64,000 bases of DNA, taken from contig NC_092579.1 in assembly GCF_037975245.1 (NCBI RefSeq), positions 23,481,166 through 23,545,165 on the forward strand. Direction: 5' to 3'. Below the pieces are notes generated by a model, which saw only the letters and a list, made by a program, of their open reading frames with translations, ran no database searches and was not told the origin of the DNA. The DNA is from Apostichopus japonicus. Lineage: Eukaryota > Echinodermata > Holothuroidea > Aspidochirotida > Stichopodidae. Both the position numbers and the translations under genes were made by a program. Below, in pieces: positions 26,901-40,900 of this stretch; the first letter of the stretch is position 1, and the number at the start of each line of letters is the position of its first letter.

Positions 26901-28854
26901 TTCTTTCTCTGAGTTCTTGAGAATAAACTTCAAAAGTTAAGTCTTTACGTGGAGAATGTTAACTAACGGTTAGGCTGCACACTGAGAGTGACATCCAAAC
27001 TGTCCTTGTGGAAGTGTTAGTCTCTGGTGACCAGAATGGATGGTAAAATAATATCATTGCTAGCAGGCAAGCGAGTAAGTGCAGGGTCGTTTAAAAGCTC
27101 CTGTTTGTACATGGTGAGCAGGTTTACGGAACCAAGCTCGAAATTTGTCCTCAAAATTAGGTTGCGAGGAATCAAACTGTACGACTCTCTTTTCTTTTCT
27201 TTTTTATCATTTCACTGAATTAGAGCAAGTCATTAATAGTTCTATTCTATTCCAAACATGTCATCCCCAGACACATTTTCATACCAGTATTAATCACATG
27301 CATGTAAAAAAGGCAAATTGGCAAAGTCCCCCCCCCCCCTCCCCCAAAATAATCTGTTCAGTTTTTCACTTTTTATTTGAAATTAAACTTCACTAGTGAA
27401 GCGCAAGTTATAACCGACGTTGTTCTGTGATTTTCGAAACGAAAAAGGCACGGAAAAATCGATGAAAGTATCTATCGGTCAAAAACTTCAAAAGATGAAT
27501 TAAAAGTTTCTCCATGATTGTTACATAAGATAAAGAAATTTCTGTAGGTGAAACGATACTTTGCTGTCAAAATAATATTTCTAGAATGGCAGCAAATCAT
27601 CACCTTAGGGCCAAAAAGTTGTGATGGTAAAATAGATCATAGCAAGATCTTTCTTCCTTTTTTGAATTTTGTTGATTTTTTGGTGACAAGAGTGATGTTA
27701 AAACTCACACTGTTAGATACTGTGTTCTATTTAGTGGCAATTTTAATATATTCAGACTACTATACAGCAGGTTCAGTTTCAATACAGTTTCAGCACGGCA
27801 ACAGGTTTTATTACACAGCATGTATATAGTACACGAGACATGTAAATGCATTTCTCAAGCATGAACGGCAATCATGATTAATAAATGACATTTTATTCTA
27901 ACATTTTACAGCGTACTTACTTAATGAAAATACAGCCTACCTAAATCTGGGTCAAGCTGACATATGACTGTGTTAATAGAGAAAGAAGGGGGAGGGGGCA
28001 GGTTGAACAAATATTTAATGAGATTTGTATCAACTTGTTTTAAATATTTAAATACATGTCCACAACAAGCTGGGGGATGGGGGGCAGGGGGGGGGCCTGT
28101 AACCTTGGTTAAACAGTACTGTGTAAGGGATGAACTAGATTTGGAATTTTCAAATCCGACCAGATACAGGATTCAGCCCAAAAAATCTGGGGGTTTGATA
28201 TGCATAATCCAACAGTTCTCTTTAGGTGAGGGAGAAGAGTTTAGGATACCAGAGTCTACTAAACACTTTACTTCCATACTACTCAGGGTTTAATATTTAA
28301 GACATGTTCCTTAGAATGAGTAGACTTTGCATTCAGGAATAACTATTGTGTAATAAGTTAGAGGGCTTGACGTTTTGATCCTAGAAGGACCTTCTTCAGA
28401 GGCTAATTGAAACAATGTTTTATTTATTATCAAGCTATTGTATTCATTTCCTGCTCAGCTCTGTTCAGTAGCTAAGTGACTCTAGTCATCATCAAACTAT
28501 GAGATAAGATAAAGACTTGTTCGTGAACACTGCACTTTAGGTTTTACCTTCAGGCTGTGTATGCTCACATTGCTTTATGTATATGTATTATATATGCCTG
28601 TGAGTTTCTAACCATCGTGGCTTAAGTGTGTTTGTCAACTCTTGTAAACAAGAATAGCAGTGAACTTTGCGCCCTACGTTTATCATTTACCATTTGCATT
28701 AATTCTTTCAAGTGCTATCCATGCATTCATCTGATATTAGACTTGCATCTAACCAAGACCATTTTCCGGTTTGAAAAATTGTTTATTGACAACTTGTCAC
28801 GAATCATGTAGGCACTTTTACTACAAACACTAGTACTGAAAGTTATTGCTACTG

Positions 28855-28932
<78 letters not shown>

Positions 28933-31900
28933 GGTCAATTCCATGATAAGGTCAACATCACATCAAAAAATTTAAAATCATTGTACATTAAAATTGTATA
29001 AGTTTCCAATAAATAGAATACTTGTAGTTACTAAAAATAATTTTTTCACCCCCGAAACATCATTTGTTTGATTATGGGGTCGGTAATAAAAAATGGCTCC
29101 CGTAGTAACTAAATTATGAAAAATACAGTGAAATTTCATTTTGTGCAGATTTGTACATAGTAATCATGGGTATCATCAGTTTTTTGGACTAATTATATTT
29201 GCTATAGCATAGTGCTCACTTAATAGCTTCAATTTTTTTTCGACATCAAGGCATTAGACAATAGTGGTGAATTGAAAACACCGTCGATTTACTGTCACGC
29301 GAGTCACAAAATTTACTGTTTTTTTTTTTTTTTCTCCTTGCCTGCACAATAGTTTTACTCCATATAATGAATATCAATCTTCACATAGATACCAAAAGGA
29401 TTACTGAATTTTCCTTTCCAGAAGATATTCAAATATTGTGGAAAATCACCCTTTACGAATGTCACGCGAGTCACGTCACGCGAGTCACGTCAATTCAAGA
29501 TTGTGTTTCTACCTATTTACTGTGTGTTGGACTAATTATATTTGCTGTAGCATAGTGCTCACTTAATAGCTTCAATTTAATTTTGACATCAAGGCATTAG
29601 ACAACAGTGGTAATGTGAAAACAGTTAACACCCTCAATTTACTGTCCCATGAGTCACAAAATTTACTGTTTTTGTTTTTTTCTCCTTGTCTGCACAAAAG
29701 TTTTACTCCAAATAATGAATATCAAGTCTTCACATAGATACCAAAAGGATTACTGAACTTTCCTTTACAGAAGATATTCAAATTTTGCAGAAAATCACCC
29801 TTTACGAATGTCACGCGAGTCACGTCACGCGAGTCACGTCAAATCAAGCTAGTGTTTCTACCTATTTACTGTGTGAAAATTACAGGGATGTTATAGTTTG
29901 ATGAATGAATCACTGATTAAAGATATCATATATGCATTCCCCTTTAATTAGGCAACTTGAATAATATGGGCACACATAATGCAACTAATTAATAATAATT
30001 TCATTTGAAATATTCATTTGAATATTTATTCGCAATATAATGCCTATTTTATCACCACATTTGGAAAGTTAGCACAGGTCAATGATTTTTTAGTAATATA
30101 CAAAAACATAATCTATATTTGTATCTGGCAATGCCATGTGCTATGAATTGACAACCTTAAAGTTTTAACTGCTCAATCATTCCCAAAATCCTATGAGTGA
30201 ATGTATCTTCTCAAATATTACACTTTTGGTTTATTCAAATATGACAAATGAGAATGGTAATTTGAATCACATTTTGATAGATCTGTTTCTTCTATAACTT
30301 TCAAATGAGTGACTTCAACAGGCTAAATATTGTTATAAATATTAATTGACAAGATATATTGCCTGAACAACTGTACTACCTGTACAGTATATTACCTACT
30401 GTCTGCAGTCATGAAGGTAACTCGGGGACATTAATATCATCTGGACATGACCAAGGGAAGTACCTTTTGGACACTTTCTAGACCAATGAATGTTATATTT
30501 CACTATGCAAGATCTATACCTTCGATTCACTACTGCATTTGGTCTAGAACTATCCGAAAAGTGAACTTGTCACGCGAGTCACGTTTTCTTGTCACGCGAG
30601 TCACAATACATCTTCATCGTTATTTTCATGGGTTACAACATTTTTTCAAAGTTGCATAGCAATTGAGGTAGAGGTGTTTTTCAACTTCGGTATGATTATA
30701 AAAAGTGATTGGAAACATTTGAAAAAGACATAAGAAATCGAACATTTGTGTGTGCATTCTGATTTTTGCTAATAGTAACTGTCACGCGAGTCACGTTTAG
30801 TTTTTCGCCAATTTCACCCCCAATACTTGAGGTATAAATATTTTTTGTCTACTGTTGTAAGCATTAAGGCGTACCTTACTGACTACATGAATGCTTTTCT
30901 CCCAGGTAATTTCTTTATTTGTATAATGATATCAAATAGAGAGGAATCTTATATATATATATATATATATAAATATATTTTTATTTTTTTATTGTCAGAG
31001 CTTGCTGACAATGCAACTGTCATAAATTGTATGCAAATGAGGCTTAAGAGACCAATGGACATCAGTTTTGTTCAATACAGGCCAGTCATTTTATGGACTT
31101 TTGGGTTTATGGGTTTTTTTCAGACGTAAGTTTGTCAAGTAATGAAACAAATACTCTGACACTTTCTAGACAAAGAATAATTAATTAATACGTTCAAATC
31201 GTGATTTGATGAAGGGAAAAGTTATGTCTGTTAAATTGAAGTTTATACAGTATACACTAAGTGACTTGAATATAACACAAACATGTTCCCCTCCCCTCCC
31301 CCCCCCCCCAAAAAAAAAAATTGGTCAAGTAAAGAGTTATTGTGAGGAAAACACAAAACAGAATAATTGGTAATATGCATTGCAAAATGTTTTCTTCAGG
31401 AAAGTCCTTTCTAAGCCATAAATTCCTTTAATATGTTGTAGACTTGTTGTACCATTGCTGCACTGTACACTGCTACTGTACTGTTTACATAAGGTAGATT
31501 GTCTTATTGCCTTCTGTACATGGTTTTGTACATGGTTATACCTGTCTCGTATTGTGCAGTCTGTGTGTAGGGCAGGAAATAGTTTATAAACAATATTAGC
31601 AAAGTAGAATGCCATGAAGATCAACGATTGTTTTGATTGGTAAATAATTTGATGACATGTCAATTTCATATCTTACAACAACAATAACTGACCTGAATTT
31701 TGTTCAGGTTAGCATCTGAAAACTTCTCAGTACATTCCCATAGTCTGTATGACCTGCCTGATTGGGATATTCCCGTAGATTGGCAGAAAGGACTCAATTC
31801 ATTGACATAATTGGTGTGTCTGACTTCTAGATAATAACTTGAGACACAAAATAAAGTTTTAACATGTCATGGACAATTAAGCAAAATATTTCAGGTAGTT

Positions 31901-34900
31901 CCCCCTTTTGCTACTGGTACTGTTTTACAACAACAGCTTTGTTCACATCTCAATAAATAATAACCAGGATGCAAAATGCATTGAGGTTTCGATTACTTCA
32001 TTGCACTAGGCTTTTGCTCGTTAGTAACCAGAACTAGCTGTTACAATGGAAATGGCCAGAACCACCATTTTGATACAATTACATGATGGCATGATGAATG
32101 CAGGTCAGTGTACTGTACGTGGCAATACACACCTCCACCAAAAACAATAGGGGTCTTGTACTCAATGTTATGCATACACACTGACACACACCAAGTCTGA
32201 GAAGTACCCACGATTCCCATCGTTAGATATCATGTAAAGGATTTTCAGAGTTTGACCTCTGATGACGTCAAAGCAACAGGGTCCTTGTACAGGTTCTCAA
32301 TATGGCAAATCCATATACCATGTATGAAATGGATCCATGATTTCTACCATGAGAAATCATGTTTTCAAGGTTTTCAGGCCTCCACAAATATATTTAAAAG
32401 TACTCGCTATTTGGCGACCGTGACTAAAAATCTACTTGCCTAGTTTCACTCACCACTGTGACTGAACTTAGGCAGATGCATGGTGCTACGTAATTGCACA
32501 TTGGAAAATTATGTTTCTGTGCAGTATGACATTTAAACTTTTTTTCACCAAAAGTAAGTGTTGAACAAAGTAAAACATGTTGCAGTATCATGAATAAGCA
32601 GCTAGGCCTACTGTAATGTCTCAACAATTAAAAATAAAACATGTGCAAAAATACCTACTGTCATGGGCGTAGGAACCGGGGGGGCTGGGGGGGCGCCAGC
32701 CCCCCCAGTGAAAAATGTGGAGGGGCGGAAGTATCATTCCGCCCCCCCGGTCCGCAGGTCAGAAAACCCCTTTTTCATTTCCAAATGAGAAAAAAAATCT
32801 CAATTGGAGCACCAAATTGCATCTAAGGCCAGGTGAAAATACAAAATTAAGTTTACAAAATGGAGTGGGTGTTGAAGTGTGCTATATTGCACCAAATTGC
32901 ATCTGAGGCCACCTGGAAATGCAAAAAAATCCAAAGGGGAGGGGGACACCCCCTCCCCTTAGACCCCTCCCCCAGACCGGTCATCAGTCTTCAGCCCCCC
33001 CACTCAAAAGTACCTTCCTACGCCACTGCCTACTGTACAAAGATAACTTGGCTTCTGTTACATTAGGGCTCCACTATAGTATACGCTAGGCATATACTAT
33101 ACCGTAGCTAGGTGTGCGTGAGTCCTAAGCCTATACAGTACCTCACTATTACTTTGCACCGCTACTCGATTAGGGCGACTCCGTACATTTTCACAATTAT
33201 TTATCTTTTTAACTGTCTTTTAACTGCAGACTGGTGTGCGAAAAAATATCGCTATTTCTCCATTACACTGCCTAAATCGAAGCAATCTTTTACGCAATGA
33301 AAATCTTAGGTTGTAAGAGCATCTGAACTTCAAAAAAATCCTAGCAGCAGCAAAAACAGCAAATTTGTCTCAAAACTCCTTAATTTAATCTTGACAATTG
33401 CGAGAAACGATGGAAAACTCCCATTAGCACCGCTGTATGTACAACTGAGTACACCTTTTTGGACGTAATGTATTAGCGAAAGTAGGCACCTTAGTCGATA
33501 TGCTGAAGGCTATGAGACTTTTTTTTCGCGAAATTTTATATGATTATACGGAAGCCCATAAGGTTGTTTCCAATTGCCAACAGCCTCCTATTCTTACAAG
33601 GCGTAACGCACATGTTATTGACTAGGCTGGTCGCTGGGAGATACGGTAGATTATGAAACAATCTACACCTACTCCTACTCACCAAATATGACATTGGTCC
33701 AACCTACCCTTCTTGAGATATCGTGTATACAAGCAAGGTGTGCACACGCACACACATACACACGCACACATACAAGCCCTACTCCGCCTGCATGACTACA
33801 AAGGATACGATTTCATCGAAACAAAAAATCTTACACTTTTATAATGTTTGCTTTGCTTCTTTTTTTATATCACAGATGGAGTCAGCAGTGGTTTCAAGAT
33901 CTACGCTCTGTTAGTCCTCACCCTCAACGCTACTTTCTACATCCTCTTGGTGAGGTTCACGAGGGCACGAGATGGACAGCAGTACCTCAGCACCACCACC
34001 GTCCTCCTGACAGAATGCTCAAAGCTGTGCATCAGCCTCTGCGTGCTGATGAAGACCCACAAGGGTCCGGTCGGCATGGTCAAGGACGTGTACAAAAACG
34101 TGATATGCGACATGCAAGACACATTCAAGATGGCCGTGCCGTCTGTCATCTACGCCATCCAGAATAACTTGGCGTTTTATGCTCTGACGTATATAGATGC
34201 AGCCACATATCAGGTGAGACTCGTCTGCAATATGAACTATCTTTGGGTGTGCAGGCCTCAATATTGGGGCCACTATCTACTGAAAGAAAAAGGCAATGGC
34301 ATTGTTTTTCCCCCCTGCCAGTAGACGTAAGGACATAAACATCCGATCAGTCGGTCTACAATCGTCATTCAAAGATTCCTCATAATTTCCTAACCCTAAC
34401 GTAATGTAGGCCTAGTATTATTACAGTAACTGCTTATTATCAGCAAATATTATCGTGTTCCTCTCAAATGTGCAATGACTGATGTGTGTTGTAACTGCCA
34501 GAAAGAGACTTGATATCAGCCAGTACAGTAGATGTAGTTTGCATTTTTGATCAAAATGGCTTAAAATTGTGAAATTCCAGTTATGGGTAGTTTGTTATTG
34601 TGCCAAGCAGCTACAGGTACTGATGTCCGTTTAAAGGTAGCACGTGTATAAAATAACATGCATTGTTTGGGCCATGCAAACAGCACAAAATAGGTTCTTT
34701 CATACTGTATCATTGTTGATCCCAAATTTAAGATAGTTCACTAACATCCTGAAAGTATTAACAAATAAAAAAAAAGATCATTTCTCACTTTTATGATTTA
34801 TTCACCTGTGGGCATTTAAAGTTGATTAAATAGAAAGAATAGACACATGTTTCTACAGTTTTGTTTGCACTAAGTTGTTCTACTTTGTGTCTAGTATCAA

Positions 34901-37900
34901 TTCGCAGTACACTGTTGCATTTACCGTGTACTGTACGTACATATACAGCGGATTTAACAGTTTCCACTCCCTCGTGATATAAAGCTACAGTATATGTGAT
35001 ATTGCTGACATGTAAAGCCTATGACCAAAGGATTTTCTCTTGTCTCATAGTATGATATGAAACCTGTGGTAGGGAAGAAAAACAAAAAAGAAATATTTAC
35101 AACTGAACTATAAAACCTGGCTAGCAAATTTGACAAGTGAAATAGGACCACGTCCCCCATGACCAATGTCATCGTGAGCCCCACAATGAAGGGAACCCCA
35201 CAAGAGTGCTCTGTGTCGTGCCACCACAGTAGGTACGGGGGTGATTTCCTACGACCTGAGGATCGGTGCTGTCTTGTCCAAACTTTTCGGGTCGATGGCC
35301 TTTAGAAGGTATAGTTGCAGGGGCTCATGTGTAGTCTGCATTACTGTACCCCATCGACCATGCTGGCCATCGAGCCCGGAGCCACATCAATGTCGATGAC
35401 TCTTGTTGCGACAGAATCTGGACTGCGCCGATCTTCTCTGCCGTGGGACTGGCAACCCCCGTCGTGAAGTCCAGTTCAGCCCCAAGAACTGTATCGTCAG
35501 TGTCGGGGTCTCGTTGACTATCCCAGTTCCCGGAGAGTCGGTACCGCCGTCTTATGGACATTGTCTGCTGTGTGGGACTTTGACTCTCCTACCACCAGCC
35601 AGTCGTTGAGGTGTTCATATAGTGTGACTCCTCTTTCCTTGAGGAAGGAGACTACGATACTTGCCACTCTCATAAACACGCTGGGTGCGGTTGACAACCC
35701 GAACGGGAGCACCCTGAACCAGAAGTCTTTTCGGGCATAGTTGAAGGCTAAGTACCGTTGATGGTCTGGATGCATGGGTACTTGTAAGTAGGGGTCTTTG
35801 AGGGCTACACTCGTCACCCACATGCCCTTACTGAGTATGATCAAATTTAGTGTTTCCTTGCGGAAATGTTCTGGTTTGACAAAAAAAATCTTGAGGGGTT
35901 TTAGGTTTAAGATGGGACGCCAAGATCTGTCCCATTTTTTTGTTAAGGAGAAAGAGGGTTCCCACCTATCTCGATACCTCCACAACTGCCCCTTGGCCAG
36001 CAGGGCTGAAATCTCCCCCTTCCAGAGCTGCTTTTTGGACGGGGTCTCTGGGTGTTGGTGTCAGTCTTCCTCCATACCCGGAAGGCGGACTGGAGGTGAA
36101 TTCTATTCGATGAACCTTTAATATTGTCTCCAACACCCAATAGTCCCTGTCCATAATCTCCCATTGCTGGATGAACTTTGACAGCGGTATTGCAGAAGTT
36201 TTGTAGAAGTTGGCACCCCTAGGGCCGAGCGGTGAACTAGGATCTAGCAGAGTAGCAGTCGCTGTCCTGTCAAGTCGTGGCTGTCAAACCTCTGCCATTG
36301 CCTCTGGATCCCCATGGACGGGATGGCCAGCTTGTCACTCCTCAACCTCTGCCCCGTGGGCTCCTCTTCCCGACGTTCTGGAAGACGTTCCCCTGCCCCC
36401 CTATCCCCTGGCTGGTCTGTTCTCCCTTGGTCGGTAAGGTTTCAATCTGAACCTTTCTGATGACCTAAACTCTGACTTTGCCAGGGTCTCGCTGTGGGAA
36501 ACTTCTTCCTGTAACTTTTGTTGAAAACTCCCTGCAAAGAGGTGGCCCTGAGGGAAGTGCAGAGCCAGCATTCTCGCCTTTGCTTCAGGATCGGCTGCGG
36601 GGCATAAGGGCGCTCCCATCTGGCTCCCCCCCTTGTCTCCGTTCCGGACCTCTGCTGCTCTCTTTCTATAAAGACTCTTCCTGCTGCTCCCTCCACCCAC
36701 TCAATACTGTCACAGCAAGAACAGCTTGACAGCTCTGTTAGTACAATGTGTTGCATGTTAAGGTCACTTTACTGTCACAGTACAAACATTAAAGCAACAT
36801 TAGTTTCCGGCAGGAATGACTGACTTTGTGCAAGTAATACTGTCACAGCAAGAACAGTGTGACAGCTGCATTACTACAATATGTTGCATGTTAAGGTCAC
36901 GTTACTGTCACCGTACAAACAAAAAAATCAACAGTTAGTTTCCATGATGACTGACTTTGTGCATTTAATACTGTCACAGCAAGAACAGTGTGACAGCTCT
37001 ATTAGAACAAGATTGTATGAGACTATGATCTGTCCCAGTTCAGGTAGACATACACACCAACATGGCAGTATATTTGGACTACACCATTGCATCTATTCAG
37101 ACAACACAGAATGTAAACACAGTTGTGTTTAAATGATAATCTACTGTAGGTCAAACTCCTCACTTTAATGGACACTGACTATTAAAGTGTACAGTAGATC
37201 ATTCAGGCTTGAATTCACTTGATCTTTCCAACACTAATCCAAAAAAGGAAATTATCCATAGCTGATTTTATCAGTGCCAGTGTAGTCATACATTGTTTGC
37301 TTTACCGAACTATTGACAGTTGAATTAAAAAAAGAAAAAAAAGGGGGGGGGGGCAACTGTCAAAACTGTTTGACCAATATTATCGTTTGATTCAATATAG
37401 CAGTGTTTGTTAATTGCTCTCCTCTTTCTTTTGTCTTTGCAGGTCACATATCAACTCAAAATAATCACGACAGCAATGTTCATGGTCTTGATGTTGGGTA
37501 AGCAGTTAAGTCGGACACAGTGGATGGCCATAGTTTTATTATTTTTCGGCGTCGCCCTGGTGCAGCTGGAGTCGATAGAGAACAAGGAAGACCCGAGCCA
37601 ACAGGTCAAGTTTGACGTACGAGGACTGGTAGCTATACTCCTGTCATGTCTCTGCTCGGGGTTTGCTGGTGAGAAGAGAATTTTAGTTACATTGGTTCTA
37701 AGTCCCACTCCCTTCCCCCCCACCCACCCCCACCCCCAATAGTACAACCCAAAACGTGTCAGAAAGACCAACACCGGTTATCATTTGTCTTCGATGGGAT
37801 GCATACGTTCTACAGGACCAAATTTAGTCACCGATCCACTTAGCTTCTATACCTTCATTTGCTTTTTTCAAATTGCACTGCAAGATGACTCGACCCAATC

Positions 37901-40900
37901 CAATGTTTGCTAGAGAGATGAAAAATGGTCACCAACCATCAGATGTTGTTTACTACTTTTTCAGTTGCATCCAAATCTGATGATCAAGATATATTTCAAT
38001 GGCAGCTTAAGATGATGGATTGTGTGTGGGTTCATATTTGTGTAGAATCTTTATGTACCTAAATATCAAAGTTAATCTTTATGTACCTAAATATCAAAGA
38101 GAATCTTATGTAGATAAATATCAATAGTCGATGATTGTATGTGGTAGTAAGATTCATATATCAATCCCCCAAACCATAGACTAGGGGGGAGGGGAAGAGG
38201 GTAGAAGGAGAAGATAGATGAACCAAAATATATAGTTATAAACTAATATTAGTTGAATTAAGTATAATTCAAAGCATTGGAAAGATTTTTGGTTAACCTT
38301 GCAGTACTGGGCAATCATAAGAGGGCAGAACAAAGTTAACATTACTAGAAAAATTAAAAAACATAGTTTTTTCCACACCTTTTTACAGCTTTTTAATTTT
38401 TAATTTCAAAGCATTTTTGTTTTTTTTGCTCTGTAGAGACAATCGCAAACAAATGATACAATCTAACACAAAGTTTTCCAGCCTGTTGATTCTATAACAA
38501 TTTCGGGGGAATTCTCCTTTTTTTGTCTTTTCTTGTTTTGGATGTTGTACAATTGTTCTTTGTTATTGATTTTATGCAAATTTGTATTTAACTAGGATCT
38601 TACATGGATTAGTCCCTTGTTTAAACTGTGTTGACCTTGAACTTATTGTTTCTTAGCAAACAAGCCGGCCGGCCATCCATGGTAACCCGAGATTCGTTTG
38701 TTATGTACATTTGACTTAGGTCTCGTAGTAGTGGATGACAAACACTGCGCGTACGAAATAGATTAGACTATCAGAAGAGGTCATCTGTTTTGGATATCAG
38801 TGACCAGGAATACCAAAACAAAAGAGTCACTCGACCAGAAAGACACCGAAAAATCAAACAAACAAAGAAGTTAAAAATAAAGCTTTGTTTGAATTTGAAA
38901 CTAAAGGTTTGCTACTTCACCTTCTGGCCGGCTCTCTACTGTACCTTGTACTGCGGTGAGGCTTGAAGTATAAAAACAATAGGCTTTTGATTTCAGAACA
39001 GCAAATTGCAGGAGTCCTTCATTTTAAGATTTGAAAATGCAGGATGCTGGTCTTTGCTGGTTAAGTCAGTACTCCCATCTAATACCTTCTCACCCCACTC
39101 CCCCCCCCCCCCACCACCCATGTTCCCTGTCATCTTTCCCGCCTTATGTCTAATATATAGAGTACTGTGTTATCTGGACCACTGACCTGGTCATACTGGT
39201 CTTCTGAAGGCCATGATGTAAATTGTGAGACATTTGCAGCGAACAAGATAACCAATATGCCTAACTATGTTTACTGTCATTGTTTTTGATAAATGATATG
39301 AATCTAATTCTGTAAAGTTAGGCAGGCAAAAGTATATGAGCACAATTTCAACACAGTTCCCAACAATAAACAGTCAAAGGGTGGGGGGGGGGGGGGAGGT
39401 GGTGTGACTGTGCAATTTCTTTAATTATAATTAAAGTCAGCACTTTGGACTGGACTATAATATTTTATCTCAGGATTTAGCAGTGTTGTTATTTTTTCTG
39501 TTTTCTGTAGGAATTTTTGGGGAAAAATTATGATACTCAATGGTACTGTGCTGTACTTTGGCAGTGAGTTTGTCTCCTGTGATTAGGCAGTGGAGTAGGC
39601 CACCTGTCCTGTACTTCAGCAGTAGGGTTGGCCATCAAATACCATAGGCAGTAGGGTTGGCCACCTAACCTGTACTATAGTGGGGTTGGCCACTTGTACT
39701 GTCCTTACAGAAGGAAGTGGGGTTGACCACCTATTCTGCATTTAGGCATTGTAGTTTGCCACCTCTGCTGTGCATATACAGTCTGGTTGGCCACCTCTGT
39801 TGGGCATATACAGTCTGGTTGGCCACCTCTGTTGGGCATATGCAGTGGGGTTGACCACCTATTCTGCATTTAGGCATTGTAGTTTACCACCTCTGCTGGG
39901 CATATACAGTGGGGTTGGCCACCTCTGTTGGGCATATACAGTCTGGTTGGCCACCTCTGTTGGGCATATGCAGTGGGGTTGACCACCTATTCTGCATTTA
40001 GGCATTGTAGTTTGCCACCTCTGCTGGGCATATACAGTGGGGTTGGCCACTTCTGCTGTGCTTTGACAGTGGGGTTGACCACCACATGCTTAGGCAGTTG
40101 ATTCGGCCACCTGTGCTATGCATATACAGTGTGGTTGGCCACCACTACTGTGCTTAGACAGTAGTGTATATGACCACCACATACTTTGAGTTGGCTACCT
40201 CTGCTGTACTTAAACAACTGATTGAATTTACCACTCTTTTGCTGTACTTTGCAACACTCACCTCTGACAAGCACAGGAAGAAGTTTGTATGTGTGCTAGA
40301 GACCCCTTGCACATAACAATGTTTATAGGTTGTTTACTGTACAGTAACCTGACCCACTTTCCTGAGTAAGTTTGTATTTGTCCAGTAACATTTATCAACC
40401 AATTAGGTACTGTTCTGAGTATCACGACCTAGCAGATTGTTGAGATAACTAGACTCTTTTAATTTTTCCATTTTCTTTGAAGGTGTTTACTTTGAGAAGA
40501 TCTTGAAGGGCTCTGAAACGAGTCTCTGGATTCGTAATATCCAGCTTTATGTGTTTGGTATAGCAAGCGCTGGGACAGGAGTCATACTGAAAGATCTTCC
40601 TGCGATTATGTCCAATGGCTTCTTCCAGGGCTATGATAGATATGTATTTCTAATTATTGGTAAGTCCTCATGATAACTTCTCAATATTGTTCTTCCTCTT
40701 GTATGAATTTAAATGCTGTTTTACATTTGGTGGGGAGGGAGGGGGAGGGAGGGAGGTGTGCTATATCACGGGATAATTTAGTGTTCAAATTTTGTGTGGC
40801 AGCTTTGGAGGGAGGCATGCTATAACAGGGTATAATTTAGAGTTCAAATTTTGCATGGCAGTTTGGAGGCCATGGATGTTTGTCTCTTATTGTAAAAAAC

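Larger units (their letters stand above)
17965..33875 (+). other. SLC35A1-like intron 1 (15.9 kb, repeat-rich)
   Basis: The intron runs from GTGAGT to TATATCACAG. I see no conserved exon in it. It holds a diverged dispersed repeat (19854-20480 and 32375-33330), a hAT-like candidate (20704-21820), a TTAA-flanked MITE (22407-22633), a (TA)n tract (28858-28932), the GTCACGCGAGTCAC array (29295-30795) and a hAT-type MITE (32662-33028). The rest is unremarkable AT-rich sequence; the longest open frame (21218-21619) resembles no family I know. Confidence 0.75.
34214..37442 (+). other. SLC35A1-like intron 2
   Basis: The first about 950 bp and the last about 430 bp are AT-rich with nothing recognisable apart from a G tract at 37344-37353. 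The middle is occupied by an antisense DIRS-like retroelement fossil and a 133-bp tandem repeat. Confidence 0.8.

Noticed and set aside
36210-36729. Plus-strand frames in intron 2
   Set aside because: They are opposite-strand shadows of the DIRS-like fossil.
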